Shown: positions 14,642-22,522, counted from the first letter of the stretch. The stretch: DNA of 25,907 nucleotides from Tychonema litorale BBK16 (GCF_021648855.1 NZ_JAKJHX010000080.1:1-25907), one strand, 5' to 3'. The notes: generated by a model from the sequence alone, not told the origin. A program made the numbers and translations.

Positions 14642-15961
14642 CTATTTGCCTTGATAGACTTTTTCCACCATTTGAGCTAAACGTTTCATCGCAGTTTCAA
14701 TCTCCTGATTAGTCGCCGTCAAACTAATCCGCAAACACTCCTGCTTGTGCCGCCAATCTTCCCGCAAACCAGGGAAGAAAGAACTTCCCGGCACGAGAAT
14801 CACACCGACTTGCTTCAATTCTTGATAAAATTCCCAATCTGTCATTGGCAAATCCTTCAGCCACAACCATGCAAAGATTGCTCCTTCGCCACGGTGTAAA
14901 AACCAGGGCAAATCTTTCGGCATTGCTTGCTCTAAAGTCGTTTCAACTACGTCAAATTTACTTTGATAATAAGGTCGAATTACGTTGAGGCCAATGTCAG
15001 CCAAAGCCCCGGAATTAATCGCCCGCGCCGCGATCGCCTGTCCGTATCTTGGCGAATGAATGCACATATTGGTCTGAAATGATTCTAAAACTTGAATTAT
15101 CTGTTCATCCCCGATCGCAATTCCGATTCTTTCTCCCGGTAGTCCGGCTTTGGACAAACTCATACAATGGACAATATTGCCACCAAAAATCGGTGTCATC
15201 TCAGTAAAATTCAAGGCTGGGAATGGAGGCCCGTAGGCGGAGTCAATGAAAACTGGCACATTAAAAGCGTCAGCTAAATCGGCGATTTTTCTAACTTCGT
15301 CGTCGGTGAGAACATTTCCCGTGGGGTTGCAGGGACGGGAAAATATGACACAACCAGTAGTTTGGTCGATCGACAGTTGACTGAAATCCGGGCGATATTT
15401 AAACCTGTGATTCGTCGCATCAATATCCAGAGTTGGTTTGCAAGCAACTACGGCTTCGGGAATCAAGCTGACTCCGCCATAACCCGTGTAGTCTGGGCTG
15501 AGGGGCAAAACAATCGATTTTAGATTTTGGATTTTGGATTTTGGATTGAAAACTTCTGCCTGTTTGTCTATCTCTTGTTGTGCTGTATAGCCACCGAAGG
15601 CATTGGCTGCGTAGAAATAGATCGATTGACTACCGGGAGTAATTAGGATATTGCGATCGGTCAAACTGAGTCCGTAACGGCGATTAAAATCCTCGCGCAC
15701 CGCATCAATCAACGGTTGATAGCCTTGACTCGAACCGTAGCGACAAACCACCTCGCCGTATTCCGGGCTAGCCAAAAGCTCCGCAGTACAATCGCGCCAC
15801 AACTGTTCGACTTCGGGCAAAATCACCGGATTTCCGGCACTCAAATTAATAAACTCCTGCCCGCTACCGGATCTCAGAGTTTCAATAATGTCTTTCATAA
15901 TTGCCCGAACTCCGGTGAGTTGGGACATCTGAGTACCAAATTGAGTTAGGGCAGGTTTCAT
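14642..15961 (-). CDS. avtA: Valine-pyruvate-type aminotransferase
   Basis: 439 residues, a fold-type I PLP aminotransferase. It follows E. coli AvtA (about 417 residues) in motif order: QEFINLSAGNPVILPEVEQL, CRYGSSQGYQPLIDAVREDF, VIFSRPCNPTGNVLTDDEVR, VFIDSAYGPPFPALNF, CMSLSKAGLPGERIGIAIGD (PLP Lys = K271), HRGEGAIFAWLWLKDLP, and VPGSSFFPGL. AvtA moves amino groups between valine/alanine and 2-oxo acids; the substrate here is inferred. The extra length is partly explained by a heptad-repeat insert at residues ~138-149 (NPKSKIQNLKS), in a loop where E. coli AvtA runs directly to the L-P-L-A/S-P-x-Y strand. The gene stands alone; the 5' region is shared with the divergent HTH gene. Confidence 0.85.
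   Translation of the reverse strand: MKPALTQFGTQMSQLTGVRAIMKDIIETLRSGSGQEFINLSAGNPVILPEVEQLWRDCTAELLASPEYGEVVCRYGSSQGYQPLIDAVREDFNRRYGLSLTDRNILITPGSQSIYFYAANAFGGYTAQQEIDKQAEVFNPKSKIQNLKSIVLPLSPDYTGYGGVSLIPEAVVACKPTLDIDATNHRFKYRPDFSQLSIDQTTGCVIFSRPCNPTGNVLTDDEVRKIADLADAFNVPVFIDSAYGPPFPALNFTEMTPIFGGNIVHCMSLSKAGLPGERIGIAIGDEQIIQVLESFQTNMCIHSPRYGQAIAARAINSGALADIGLNVIRPYYQSKFDVVETTLEQAMPKDLPWFLHRGEGAIFAWLWLKDLPMTDWEFYQELKQVGVILVPGSSFFPGLREDWRHKQECLRISLTATNQEIETAMKRLAQMVEKVYQGK
15516..15547. repeat. In-frame heptanucleotide repeat inside avtA
   Basis: GATTTTA followed by three GATTTTG units and a partial GATT. On the coding strand this reads as AATCCAAAATCCAAAATCC-type sequence, encoding NPKSKIQNLKS. 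The same kind of repeat is frequent in intergenic DNA of filamentous cyanobacteria. The insertion keeps the aminotransferase frame. Confidence 0.85.
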
Positions 15962-16147
15962 GGCAAATGCAGCGACAAAAATAGAAGTTTACACATCATA
16001 ACCGCAGTCGGAGGCATTAGGATTTTTTTTGGCGCTACCCCTTGCCAAAGCACAAGATTATGTGCGATCGTATTTATAGTTGGATCGTAATAGTTTTTGG
16101 GTTCTTTAAGAACCAAGACAAAAAAATTATTTACTCTTTTTTTGCCC

Positions 16148-16660
16148 ATGTTAATTGGAACGACAGAAGCAGCTTCTCTGCTAGGAGTATCTTCCGCAAG
16201 AGTTCGGACTCTCCTACTTCAGGGCCGAATTCAAGGAGCATACAAAATTAGCAACGTTTGGATAATTCCGCTGGTTAACGGAATGCCAGTAATTAGTCCT
16301 GGTCGCGCGGGCCCCCGTCCTCGATGGCACAAACCTCCGCCCCGTTCCGTAACTTGCATCCATATCAACAAAAATTCGATCGCTCAAAACAACCACAAAA
16401 AACCTGAAGACCGAGTGCCCGTAATCTCGGTCAAAAAAGGTTCTAGCAATGTTTACGCTTGGGATGTAGAAGTTCTGGGTGGCTGTCGCATAGTTTACCG
16501 ACACGATAGTCCGAAAAACTGTGGCGCTCGTGTCTGGATTGAAACCTACTCGGATGTTAAATTGATCGATCGACAGTCAGAAATTCCGATTTCTCTGGCA
16601 TCTACTCTGAAAATCTCACCACAAGTCAATAGCCTTTTTCCCGATCGCCTGCAAATTTGA
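16148..16660 (+). CDS. Helix-turn-helix (excisionase-like) DNA-binding protein
   Basis: 170 residues from the ATG at 16148 (MLIGTTEAASLLGVSSARVR). An upstream TTG at 16097 would add 17 poorly conserved-looking residues, so ATG is preferred. Residues 1-45 form a MerR/excisionase-type HTH (TTEAASLLGVSSARVRTLLL, then QGRIQGAYKISNVWIIPLVN). A basic Pro/Arg-rich stretch follows (SPGRAGPRPRWHKPPPRSV). The rest (ISVKKGSSNVYAWDVEVLGG, then CRIVYRHDSPKNCGARVWIE) has no fold that I recognise. No integrase or phage gene is nearby, so it is more likely a small regulator than a true excisionase. Confidence 0.7.
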   Translation: MLIGTTEAASLLGVSSARVRTLLLQGRIQGAYKISNVWIIPLVNGMPVISPGRAGPRPRWHKPPPRSVTCIHINKNSIAQNNHKKPEDRVPVISVKKGSSNVYAWDVEVLGGCRIVYRHDSPKNCGARVWIETYSDVKLIDRQSEIPISLASTLKISPQVNSLFPDRLQI

Positions 16661-16675
16661 TGCAGTAAACTCGAT

Positions 16676-16697
16676 CCTATTAATTAGGGATTGAAAC
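16676..16697 (+). repeat. Orphan CRISPR-repeat-like tail
   Basis: The stretch ends TTAATTAGGGATTGAAAC, very like the 3' end (CCCTATTAGGGATTGAAAC) of common cyanobacterial CRISPR repeats. A weak second match (TTACTGGGAATTGAGAC) ends at 16767, 70 nt later, a normal repeat-spacer period. The upstream halves do not match each other and no cas gene is present, so it is at best a decayed remnant. Confidence 0.25.
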
Positions 16698-16828
16698 ATA
16701 GACCATCGCCAAAGCCACCTTCTATCAAAAGTCAGGACTAAACTCAAATCTTACTGGGAATTGAGACAATTTTGTTGCAGACTTAGATTAAAATAATGGA
16801 GGTGTTGATTTGATATGTTTAATTATCT

Positions 16829-17668
16829 ATGCAAATTTGGCAAGCCGATTTTTACCGTCGCCCTCTGCGAGATGAAGCGGGAAAACCACTATGGGAACTT
16901 TTGATTTGTGATTCGGCCCGAAGTTTTGAATTCAGCGCTTTTTGCAGTCAATCCCAAGCTAATTCTACTTGGCTGGCATCGCAGTTGCAGCAGCAAAGTC
17001 AAATTCATAAACAGCCCGATCGCATTCAAGTATTTCGACCTCAATCTCTGAGCTTAATTCAGGCTGCGGGTAAAGTTTTGGGTATCGCAGTAGAAGCAAC
17101 TCGGCGCACCTCTTCCCTCAAATTGCTGCTGCAATCACGGGTTCAGGAATATCCAATCATGCCGAATTATACTGGGGAAAGTTACAGTGCGATCGCCCTT
17201 GAGTCACCGGCACCCATACCTTTACCAGAAAACTTGTGGGGTGATAGTTGGCGTTTCGCTTCTTTACCCGCAGGCGATATTGAAGATGCTTTCCAAAGTC
17301 GTCCCGTACCTATTTTGGAAATGCCAACATCGTTATTACCTCTGAGTTTGGGATTGTCTTCGACAGTACCTATACCGGGAGTGGTAATTGATGGTGGGAG
17401 ACAGTCGATGCGGTTGGCTAGATGGCTTCAGGATGCTAAGCCTTTTAGTTTGAATTATATTGCTGGAGCTCCCGATGGGTTGATTTTGGAAGCTGGGTTG
17501 GCAGATAGATTTGTGGTTGCTACTTTTGCAGATGATGAGGTGAAAGAGGCTGCTAAAATTTATACACAGCGTAAGCAGTTGAGTAAAGGATTACATTTTT
17601 TATTAGTGCAGCCGGATGATAGTGGGATGACTTATACTGGCTTTTGGTTATTGAATTTTAATGGTTGA
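16829..17668 (+). CDS. Tab2/Atab2 family RNA-binding protein
   Basis: 279 residues, full length for the family (DUF1092). Clear family stretches: MQIWQADFYRRPLRDEAGKP, WELLICD, RIQVFRPQSLSLIQAAGKVL, GDSWRFASLPAGDIEDAF, RPVPILEMP, IPGVVIDGGRQSMRLARWLQ and PDGLILEAGLADRFVVATF. In algae and plants Tab2/Atab2 binds the psaB leader and is needed for photosystem I (and in plants also photosystem II) protein synthesis. The cyanobacterial proteins are assumed to act in photosystem biogenesis. The ATG at 16829 matches the family N-terminus, although the Shine-Dalgarno GGAGGTG at 16798-16804 is 24 nt away and better placed for an out-of-frame ATG at 16815. Confidence 0.92.
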   Translation: MQIWQADFYRRPLRDEAGKPLWELLICDSARSFEFSAFCSQSQANSTWLASQLQQQSQIHKQPDRIQVFRPQSLSLIQAAGKVLGIAVEATRRTSSLKLLLQSRVQEYPIMPNYTGESYSAIALESPAPIPLPENLWGDSWRFASLPAGDIEDAFQSRPVPILEMPTSLLPLSLGLSSTVPIPGVVIDGGRQSMRLARWLQDAKPFSLNYIAGAPDGLILEAGLADRFVVATFADDEVKEAAKIYTQRKQLSKGLHFLLVQPDDSGMTYTGFWLLNFNG

Positions 17669-17852
17669 TATTAATTGCGGAATTTGCGATTGGGATGCCC
17701 GCGATACAATACAGCATGGCAAAGATCCGACTTTTCCGACTTTACAGAGCCAGGGGCCAGAAGCAATGATAGAGATAGGGAAAGTCAACCCACAATGTCT
17801 CGATTGTGAAGATATCGTAAACCTTGATGTTGTGTTGCGAAATGTTAAATAA
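17661..17852 (+). CDS. Small ORF overlapping the end of tab2, uncertain
   Basis: 63 codons whose ATG overlaps the last bases of the Tab2 gene (ATGGTTGA). It has two CxxC pairs (NCGICDWD and QCLDCED) that could bind metal, but I recognise no family and composition gives no strong coding signal. It may be a real coupled small gene or a chance frame. Confidence 0.3.
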   Translation: MVDINCGICDWDARDTIQHGKDPTFPTLQSQGPEAMIEIGKVNPQCLDCEDIVNLDVVLRNVK

Positions 17853-17867
17853 ACATATGCTATAAAT

Positions 17868-18063
17868 CAATACCGTTTACTTAAGACCGCCCTGAGGGTA
17901 AAACCCTATGAGAAGAAATAGATACGGAGATTGCTTCGTTCCTCGCAATGACTATCCTAAGTAAGCTGTTCGACATTCAAGCTGCACTATTTGTGACTCA
18001 GACCCCATGCTGTAAGGGGTTCAAGCAATAAATTTAAATGACTATCCTAAGTAAACCGTATTG
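17868..18063. mobile_element. Candidate MITE-like element
   Basis: CAATACCGTTTACTTAAGA (17868-17886) and TCCTAAGTAAACCGTATTG (18045-18063) are inverted repeats matching at 17 of 19 positions, bounding 196 bp without a gene. AATGACTATCCTAAGTAA occurs at 17947-17964 and again at 18037-18054, so the right end also has an internal copy. Part of the interior (GAGATTGCTTCGTTCCTCGC) is a common cyanobacterial repeat. I see no certain target-site duplication. Confidence 0.4.
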
Positions 18064-18172
18064 TGATATAAATAAATCAGCCCTTAGTATGATGTAATTA
18101 GCTTGCATCTAAGGGGCCAGTCGATCGAATATTGTCAGCCATGAGCGAAGACAATCAGTTTTTCGTTAATTA

Positions 18173-18276
18173 GGACACGGCAATGCCGTGTCCCTACAGG
18201 ATTATTTTGGGTAGGGAAACGGCATTGCCGTTTCCTCTATATCATTCCGGATTATTCCGGTGCAACCGAAATTGAT
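18173..18276 (-). repeat. Dispersed palindromic repeat element, copy R2
   Basis: Inverted copy of R1 (14528-14630). It contains GGACACGGCAATGCCGTGTC and GGAAACGGCATTGCCGTTTC palindromes, the shared CCTCTATATCATTCCGG segment and CGGTGCAACCGAAATTGATA, with an extra 11-nt duplication of the CCGGATTATT part. R1 and R2 face each other around avtA, the HTH gene and tab2. Confidence 0.75.
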
Positions 18277-18282
18277 ATGAAG

Positions 18283-18298
18283 CGGGGTTTCAACCCCG
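18283..18298. repeat. CGGGGTTTCAACCCCG hairpin
   Basis: Perfect 7-bp stem with a 2-nt centre, 46 nt before the DUF4347-RTX start codon and probably in its leader. Of the same kind as the palindrome at 13360. Confidence 0.6.
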
Positions 18299-18422
18299 AC
18301 CAGGCTGGGATGTAAACGATAGATATCAAGGATTTCAGCAATTATGAATTCATCAACGATCAACAAGCAAATTATTTTTGTAGACTCCTCAGTACAGGAC
18401 TATCAAAGCCTAATTCAAAACA

Positions 18423-18471
18423 TCGATCGCGCTAAAATTTTCATTTAAAATGAAAATTTTAGCGCGATCGA
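18423..18471. repeat. Perfect 49-nt palindrome centred on the stop codon
   Basis: 24-nt arms (18423-18446 and 18448-18471) pair perfectly around a single centre base, A18447, the middle base of the TAA codon. The left arm reads TCGATCGCGCTAAAATTTTC then ATTT. Inverting the element would leave all arm bases the same and change only the centre base to T, giving TTA (Leu). Confidence 0.95.
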
Positions 18472-18808
18472 ACAAATTACTAACGCCTTAGCTAATCAAA
18501 AAGATATTGAAGCGATACATATCCTTTCACACGGTAGCCCCGGCAGCGTCAACCTGGGCGCAGAAGCGCTCAATAGCAATAACCTAGAGAAATTCAGCGC
18601 TCAACTAAAACAATGGGGAAAAGCCCTCACCCAAAAAGCCGACATCCTATTATATGGATGTAACGTTGCTGCCACTAAAACTGGTGCTGACTTCATCCAA
18701 CGCCTTAGCAAACTAATTGGCACCAATATTGCCGCATCAAGCACCCCAGTTGGCAGCGCCGCCCAAGGAGGAAATTGGGATCTGGACGTAACCACTGACA
18801 ACCGTTCA

Positions 18809-21800
18809 GTGTCAGTCATCTTTGATGCCACCACCATCAATAATTACGCCTTCGTTCTGCCTAGCGTTTCTTTCCCTCAAAACCTCAATGGTGCAAACAG
18901 TGCTGTCTGGGAAATTCTGAGCGGTAATTTTCAAGTTAATGATGGTAAGTTAGGGACGAATAATGATGCCTTTGACAACGGAGTGTTTGGTGCCATTAAT
19001 GGGAGCAACTTTGTACCCCCAGCTACCGTAGATTTGACGGGCAGTACCCTCACTGCTGGCCCAGTCGTCTACTCCGGTTTAAACGTCACAGCCCAGCATT
19101 ATGCTGACCAAACTCTGTCAGTGCTGCGAACGGTGTACAGTTTCGGGAACCCTACCGGCGCTGATATTTCCATCCCATTTAGTTTTAAAGGCAATCTCGG
19201 TTCTGACAGCAACACCGGAGTGAGCGCTAGTAGCAGTGGAGATTCAATAGCCGGTACAAATGACAGTTGGGTTATTTCGTCGGATGGCACCGATGTAGAC
19301 GCAGTAGTTACTCATGTGTTTGCAGGCCCGACTGGGGGATCAGTGACACCCAGTGCAGTCAACTTACTCAACGGTAATGATAACTATTTTTTCAACTACA
19401 ACATTACCATCCCGGCCAACTCCACTCGCTCTCTCTTGTTTTTTACTGGCCTGAGCGATACCGCAGTTAATGCCTCCACCAATGCAGCAATCTTTAATAG
19501 TATTAGTGCCTTAAAAGCCAGTACCCTTTTGAATGATTTCAACGGACTGACTACAGGAGCTTTCCTAAATTGGAGTTTGCTAGACTTAAACTTGACTTCC
19601 ACTGCTGCCGCCACTGTTAATCAACCATTCAGCGTGACAGCTACCTTCAGTGAAAATGCCACCGGCTTTGACATCACAGATATTATTGTTGGTAACGGAA
19701 CGGTCAGTAATTTTGTCACAGTCAGTGGCAGCGAATATACCTTTAATGTCACTCCCACAGCGAATGGTAATGTCACCGTAGATGTCGCCAAATCAGTGGC
19801 AATTGATACTGCTCTAAGCGTTTATAATAACTCACCAGCTACTCTAACTCGTCAGTATGACCAACCGCCGACAGTCACGCTCGTTTCCACTGCGGCGACT
19901 ACCGTAAAAGCTCCCTTTACCGTCAACGCCGTCTTCAACGAAGATGTCACAGGCTTTGACATCACAGATATTACCCTGGGTAACGGCACAGCCAGCAACT
20001 TTACCGCAGTTAACGGAAAAACTTACGTCTTTGATGTCACGCCTACTGCGGATGGTAGTGTCACTGTTGATGTTGCAGCAGCTAAAGCCACTGATACTGG
20101 GGGTTTTAGTAATACTGCCGCCACCCAACTAACTCGCACTGCTGACATCACCGCACCTACTGTTGCTTTAACACCAACTTCAGCAGCAACAGTAACTGGT
20201 TTATTTAGCGTCACTGCTACCTTTAACGAAAATGTCACTGGCTTTGATGCTACTGATATTACCGTCGCCAATGCTACTGTCGGAAACTTTGCCACAGTTG
20301 ATGCCAAAACTTACACTTTTGGTGTCACACCTACGACTGATGGCAGTGTCACTGTTGATATAGCGGCTGCTAAGGCTACTGATACTGCGGGTAATAATAA
20401 TACCGCTGCAACTCAATTAACTCGCACTGCGAATGTCACCGCACCCACTGTCACAATTAACCAAGCAAGTAGTCAAGATCCGACGACTAATAACCTGATT
20501 AACTACACCGTTGAATTTAGTGAACCTGTGACTGGGTTTGATGCTACTAAAGTGGCTCTCAGTGGCACAGCCGGAGCAACTACCGCCGAGGTTAAAGGAA
20601 GTGGTAAATCTTACAATGTGGCAGTCAGTGGTATGACCCAAGCGGGTACTGTGATTGCTAGTATTAATGCCAATGCGGTGACAGATTTAGCTGGGAAGCC
20701 TAACACAGCCAGTACCAGTACAGATAACCAAGTTACCTTCAGTAAAAATACCGCCCCAGTCGTAGCCAGCGCCATCAACAATCAATCAGCTACGCTCAAC
20801 ACAGCATTCAATTACACAGTACCAACGGGTACATTTACCGATGCTCAAAATGACACATTAACTTACACCGCGACAAAAGAAGACGGAACCGCTTTACCGA
20901 CTTGGTTAACATTTAATGCCACAACTCGTAGCTTTAATGGAACACCTGCAACGGCGAATATCGGAAACTTACAAGTAAAAGTCAGTGCGTCAGATGGAAA
21001 AGCTGCTACCAGCAATACCTTCCTGTTAACAGTTTCCGATAAACTGAATACCGCCCCAGTCGTAGCCAGCGCCATCAACAATCAATCAGCGACACTCAAC
21101 ACAGCATTTACTTACACAGTACCAACGACTACATTTACCGATGCTCAAAATGACACATTAACTTACACCGCGACAAAAGAAGACGGAACCGCTTTACCGA
21201 CTTGGTTAACATTTAATGCCACAACTCGTAGCTTTAGTGGAACACCTGCAACGGCTAATATCGGAAACTTACAAGTAAAAGTCAGTGCGTCAGATGGAAA
21301 AGCTGCTACTAGCAATACCTTCCTGTTAACAGTTTCCGATAAACTGAATACCGCCCCAGTTGTAGCCAGCGCGATTAGTGATACTTCTGCCACTGTAGAC
21401 AAAGCATTTACTTACAGTTTCCCTGATACCACCTTCACCGATACTGAAAAAGATCCTCTCACTTACAGTGCTACAAAAGAAGATGGAACACCATTACCGA
21501 CATGGTTAAAATTTGATGCCACAACTCGTAGCTTTAATGGTACGCCTGCGACATCAGACTTAGGTAATGTCAAGGTAAAAGTCAGTGCATCCGATGGGAA
21601 AGCATCAACGGGTGATGTCTTCGTCTTAACGGTGAATACTCCAACACCATCGGTAACACCGACTCCATCGGGAACACCGACTCCAACGGTAACACCGCAA
21701 CCGACACCAATTCCATTGGTAATACCAATTCCGCCGGTAACACCGACACCTACACCAACACCATCGGTAACACCGACACCAACACCATCAGTAACACCAA

Positions 21801-22522
21801 CACCAACACCCACAGCGATCGCAATTAACACGCCACCAGTCGGTAATATCGATCGCGGTGAACGAACTAATTTCCCACAAAATCAAGTGGTAGATCGCCA
21901 ATATCTACTGACTAATAATGATGACACCAGTATCCCACAATCAGCCTTTGGTCAACCTATATTCGGGTTGTCAGGTAATGATAACTTGACGGGAAGTGCC
22001 GATAATGACACCATCTATGGTAACGAAGGTGCTGATACCATTGATGGCGGTAATGGGAACGATAACTTGTTTGGGGGGAAAAAATCGGATCAATTGTCTG
22101 GCGGTAATGGGAATGACTTCTTAAGTGGAAATAATGACAATGATACTCTCACTGGTGGCGAGGGTAATGATATCTTACGCGGTGGCAAGGAAAATGATGT
22201 CTTGATTGGTGGGAATGGGGATGATGAATTGTGGGGCGATCGAGGTTTCGATGTACTCACAGGTGGTGCAGGAAAGGATACCTTTGTCTTACAATATACG
22301 GCTACTAACCCTTCTCAAGCTGATGTGATTACTGACTTCACTTCGGATGATAAAATCAAGTTGATTGGTGTCACTTTCAGTCAACTAACTTTTGAGTCAG
22401 TCTCTGTCATCTTAGATGGTGCAACTGCTGTAGCATCAACTGTGATTAAATCGGGTAATGACTACTTGGGAGTGCTTTATAATCTGAATCCAACTGCTCT
22501 TAATAGTAGCTCTTTCTTGTAA
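18809..22522 (+). CDS. Open part of DUF4347-RTX protein: Ig-like, He_PIG and RTX repeats
   Basis: 1237 residues from the first in-frame ATG after the internal stop; no good ribosome-binding site precedes it, so expression from here is doubtful and the native start is 18344. Domains (full-gene numbering): end of DUF4347 to ~165; an Asn/Thr-rich beta domain (~165-415); four bacterial Ig-like repeats (~416-800; FSVTATFNENVTGFDATDIT, TPTTDGSVTVDIAAAKATDT); three He_PIG/cadherin-like repeats of 100 residues (~801-1100; LPTWLTFNATTRSFNGTPAT); a Pro-Thr linker (~1100-1160); RTX Ca-binding nonapeptides (~1205-1310; GGNGNDNLFGGKKSDQLSGG); and a C-terminal block (DVITDFTSDDKIKLIG). The ending suggests type I secretion. 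Likely an adhesin or surface protein. Confidence 0.75.
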   Translation: MSVIFDATTINNYAFVLPSVSFPQNLNGANSAVWEILSGNFQVNDGKLGTNNDAFDNGVFGAINGSNFVPPATVDLTGSTLTAGPVVYSGLNVTAQHYADQTLSVLRTVYSFGNPTGADISIPFSFKGNLGSDSNTGVSASSSGDSIAGTNDSWVISSDGTDVDAVVTHVFAGPTGGSVTPSAVNLLNGNDNYFFNYNITIPANSTRSLLFFTGLSDTAVNASTNAAIFNSISALKASTLLNDFNGLTTGAFLNWSLLDLNLTSTAAATVNQPFSVTATFSENATGFDITDIIVGNGTVSNFVTVSGSEYTFNVTPTANGNVTVDVAKSVAIDTALSVYNNSPATLTRQYDQPPTVTLVSTAATTVKAPFTVNAVFNEDVTGFDITDITLGNGTASNFTAVNGKTYVFDVTPTADGSVTVDVAAAKATDTGGFSNTAATQLTRTADITAPTVALTPTSAATVTGLFSVTATFNENVTGFDATDITVANATVGNFATVDAKTYTFGVTPTTDGSVTVDIAAAKATDTAGNNNTAATQLTRTANVTAPTVTINQASSQDPTTNNLINYTVEFSEPVTGFDATKVALSGTAGATTAEVKGSGKSYNVAVSGMTQAGTVIASINANAVTDLAGKPNTASTSTDNQVTFSKNTAPVVASAINNQSATLNTAFNYTVPTGTFTDAQNDTLTYTATKEDGTALPTWLTFNATTRSFNGTPATANIGNLQVKVSASDGKAATSNTFLLTVSDKLNTAPVVASAINNQSATLNTAFTYTVPTTTFTDAQNDTLTYTATKEDGTALPTWLTFNATTRSFSGTPATANIGNLQVKVSASDGKAATSNTFLLTVSDKLNTAPVVASAISDTSATVDKAFTYSFPDTTFTDTEKDPLTYSATKEDGTPLPTWLKFDATTRSFNGTPATSDLGNVKVKVSASDGKASTGDVFVLTVNTPTPSVTPTPSGTPTPTVTPQPTPIPLVIPIPPVTPTPTPTPSVTPTPTPSVTPTPTPTAIAINTPPVGNIDRGERTNFPQNQVVDRQYLLTNNDDTSIPQSAFGQPIFGLSGNDNLTGSADNDTIYGNEGADTIDGGNGNDNLFGGKKSDQLSGGNGNDFLSGNNDNDTLTGGEGNDILRGGKENDVLIGGNGDDELWGDRGFDVLTGGAGKDTFVLQYTATNPSQADVITDFTSDDKIKLIGVTFSQLTFESVSVILDGATAVASTVIKSGNDYLGVLYNLNPTALNSSSFL
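20746..21645 (+). repeat. 300-bp tandem repeats encoding He_PIG domains
   Basis: Three units with an exact 300-nt period (TACCGCCCCAGTCGTAGCCA at about 20749, 21049 and, with one change, 21349). Units 1 and 2 differ at only about nine bases by eye, while unit 3 is more diverged. Each encodes one 100-residue cadherin-like domain, so copy number could change by recombination with the frame kept. Confidence 0.9.

Larger units (their letters stand above)
18344..22522 (+). pseudogene. DUF4347-RTX surface protein gene interrupted by one in-frame stop
   Basis: From the ATG at 18344 (AAGGA at 18328-18332), codons 1-34 read MNSSTINKQIIFVDSSVQDY then QSLIQNIDRAKIFI; codon 35 is TAA (18446-18448). The same frame then continues without another stop to 22522: NENFSAIEQITNALANQKDI, AIHILSHGSPGSVNLG, DILLYGCNVAATKTGADFIQ, which is the rest of DUF4347. 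Thus one base separates this from a complete 1392-residue gene. The intact paralog at 12896 reads IEVIQLNARRNGITQITEAL where this gene reads AKIFI-stop-NENFSAIEQITNAL, with Leu39 aligned to the stop, so TTA is the likely ancestral codon. The stop is the centre of a perfect palindrome. It may be a pseudogene, a switchable gene or a sequencing error. Confidence 0.75.

Noticed and set aside
16148..16660. Phage excisionase
   Set aside because: No integrase, attachment sites or phage genes nearby; the C-terminal half is unlike known excisionases.
21463..21831. Minus-strand GVGVGV frame opposite the second RTX gene
   Set aside because: Shadow of the Pro-Thr linker in the opposite strand.
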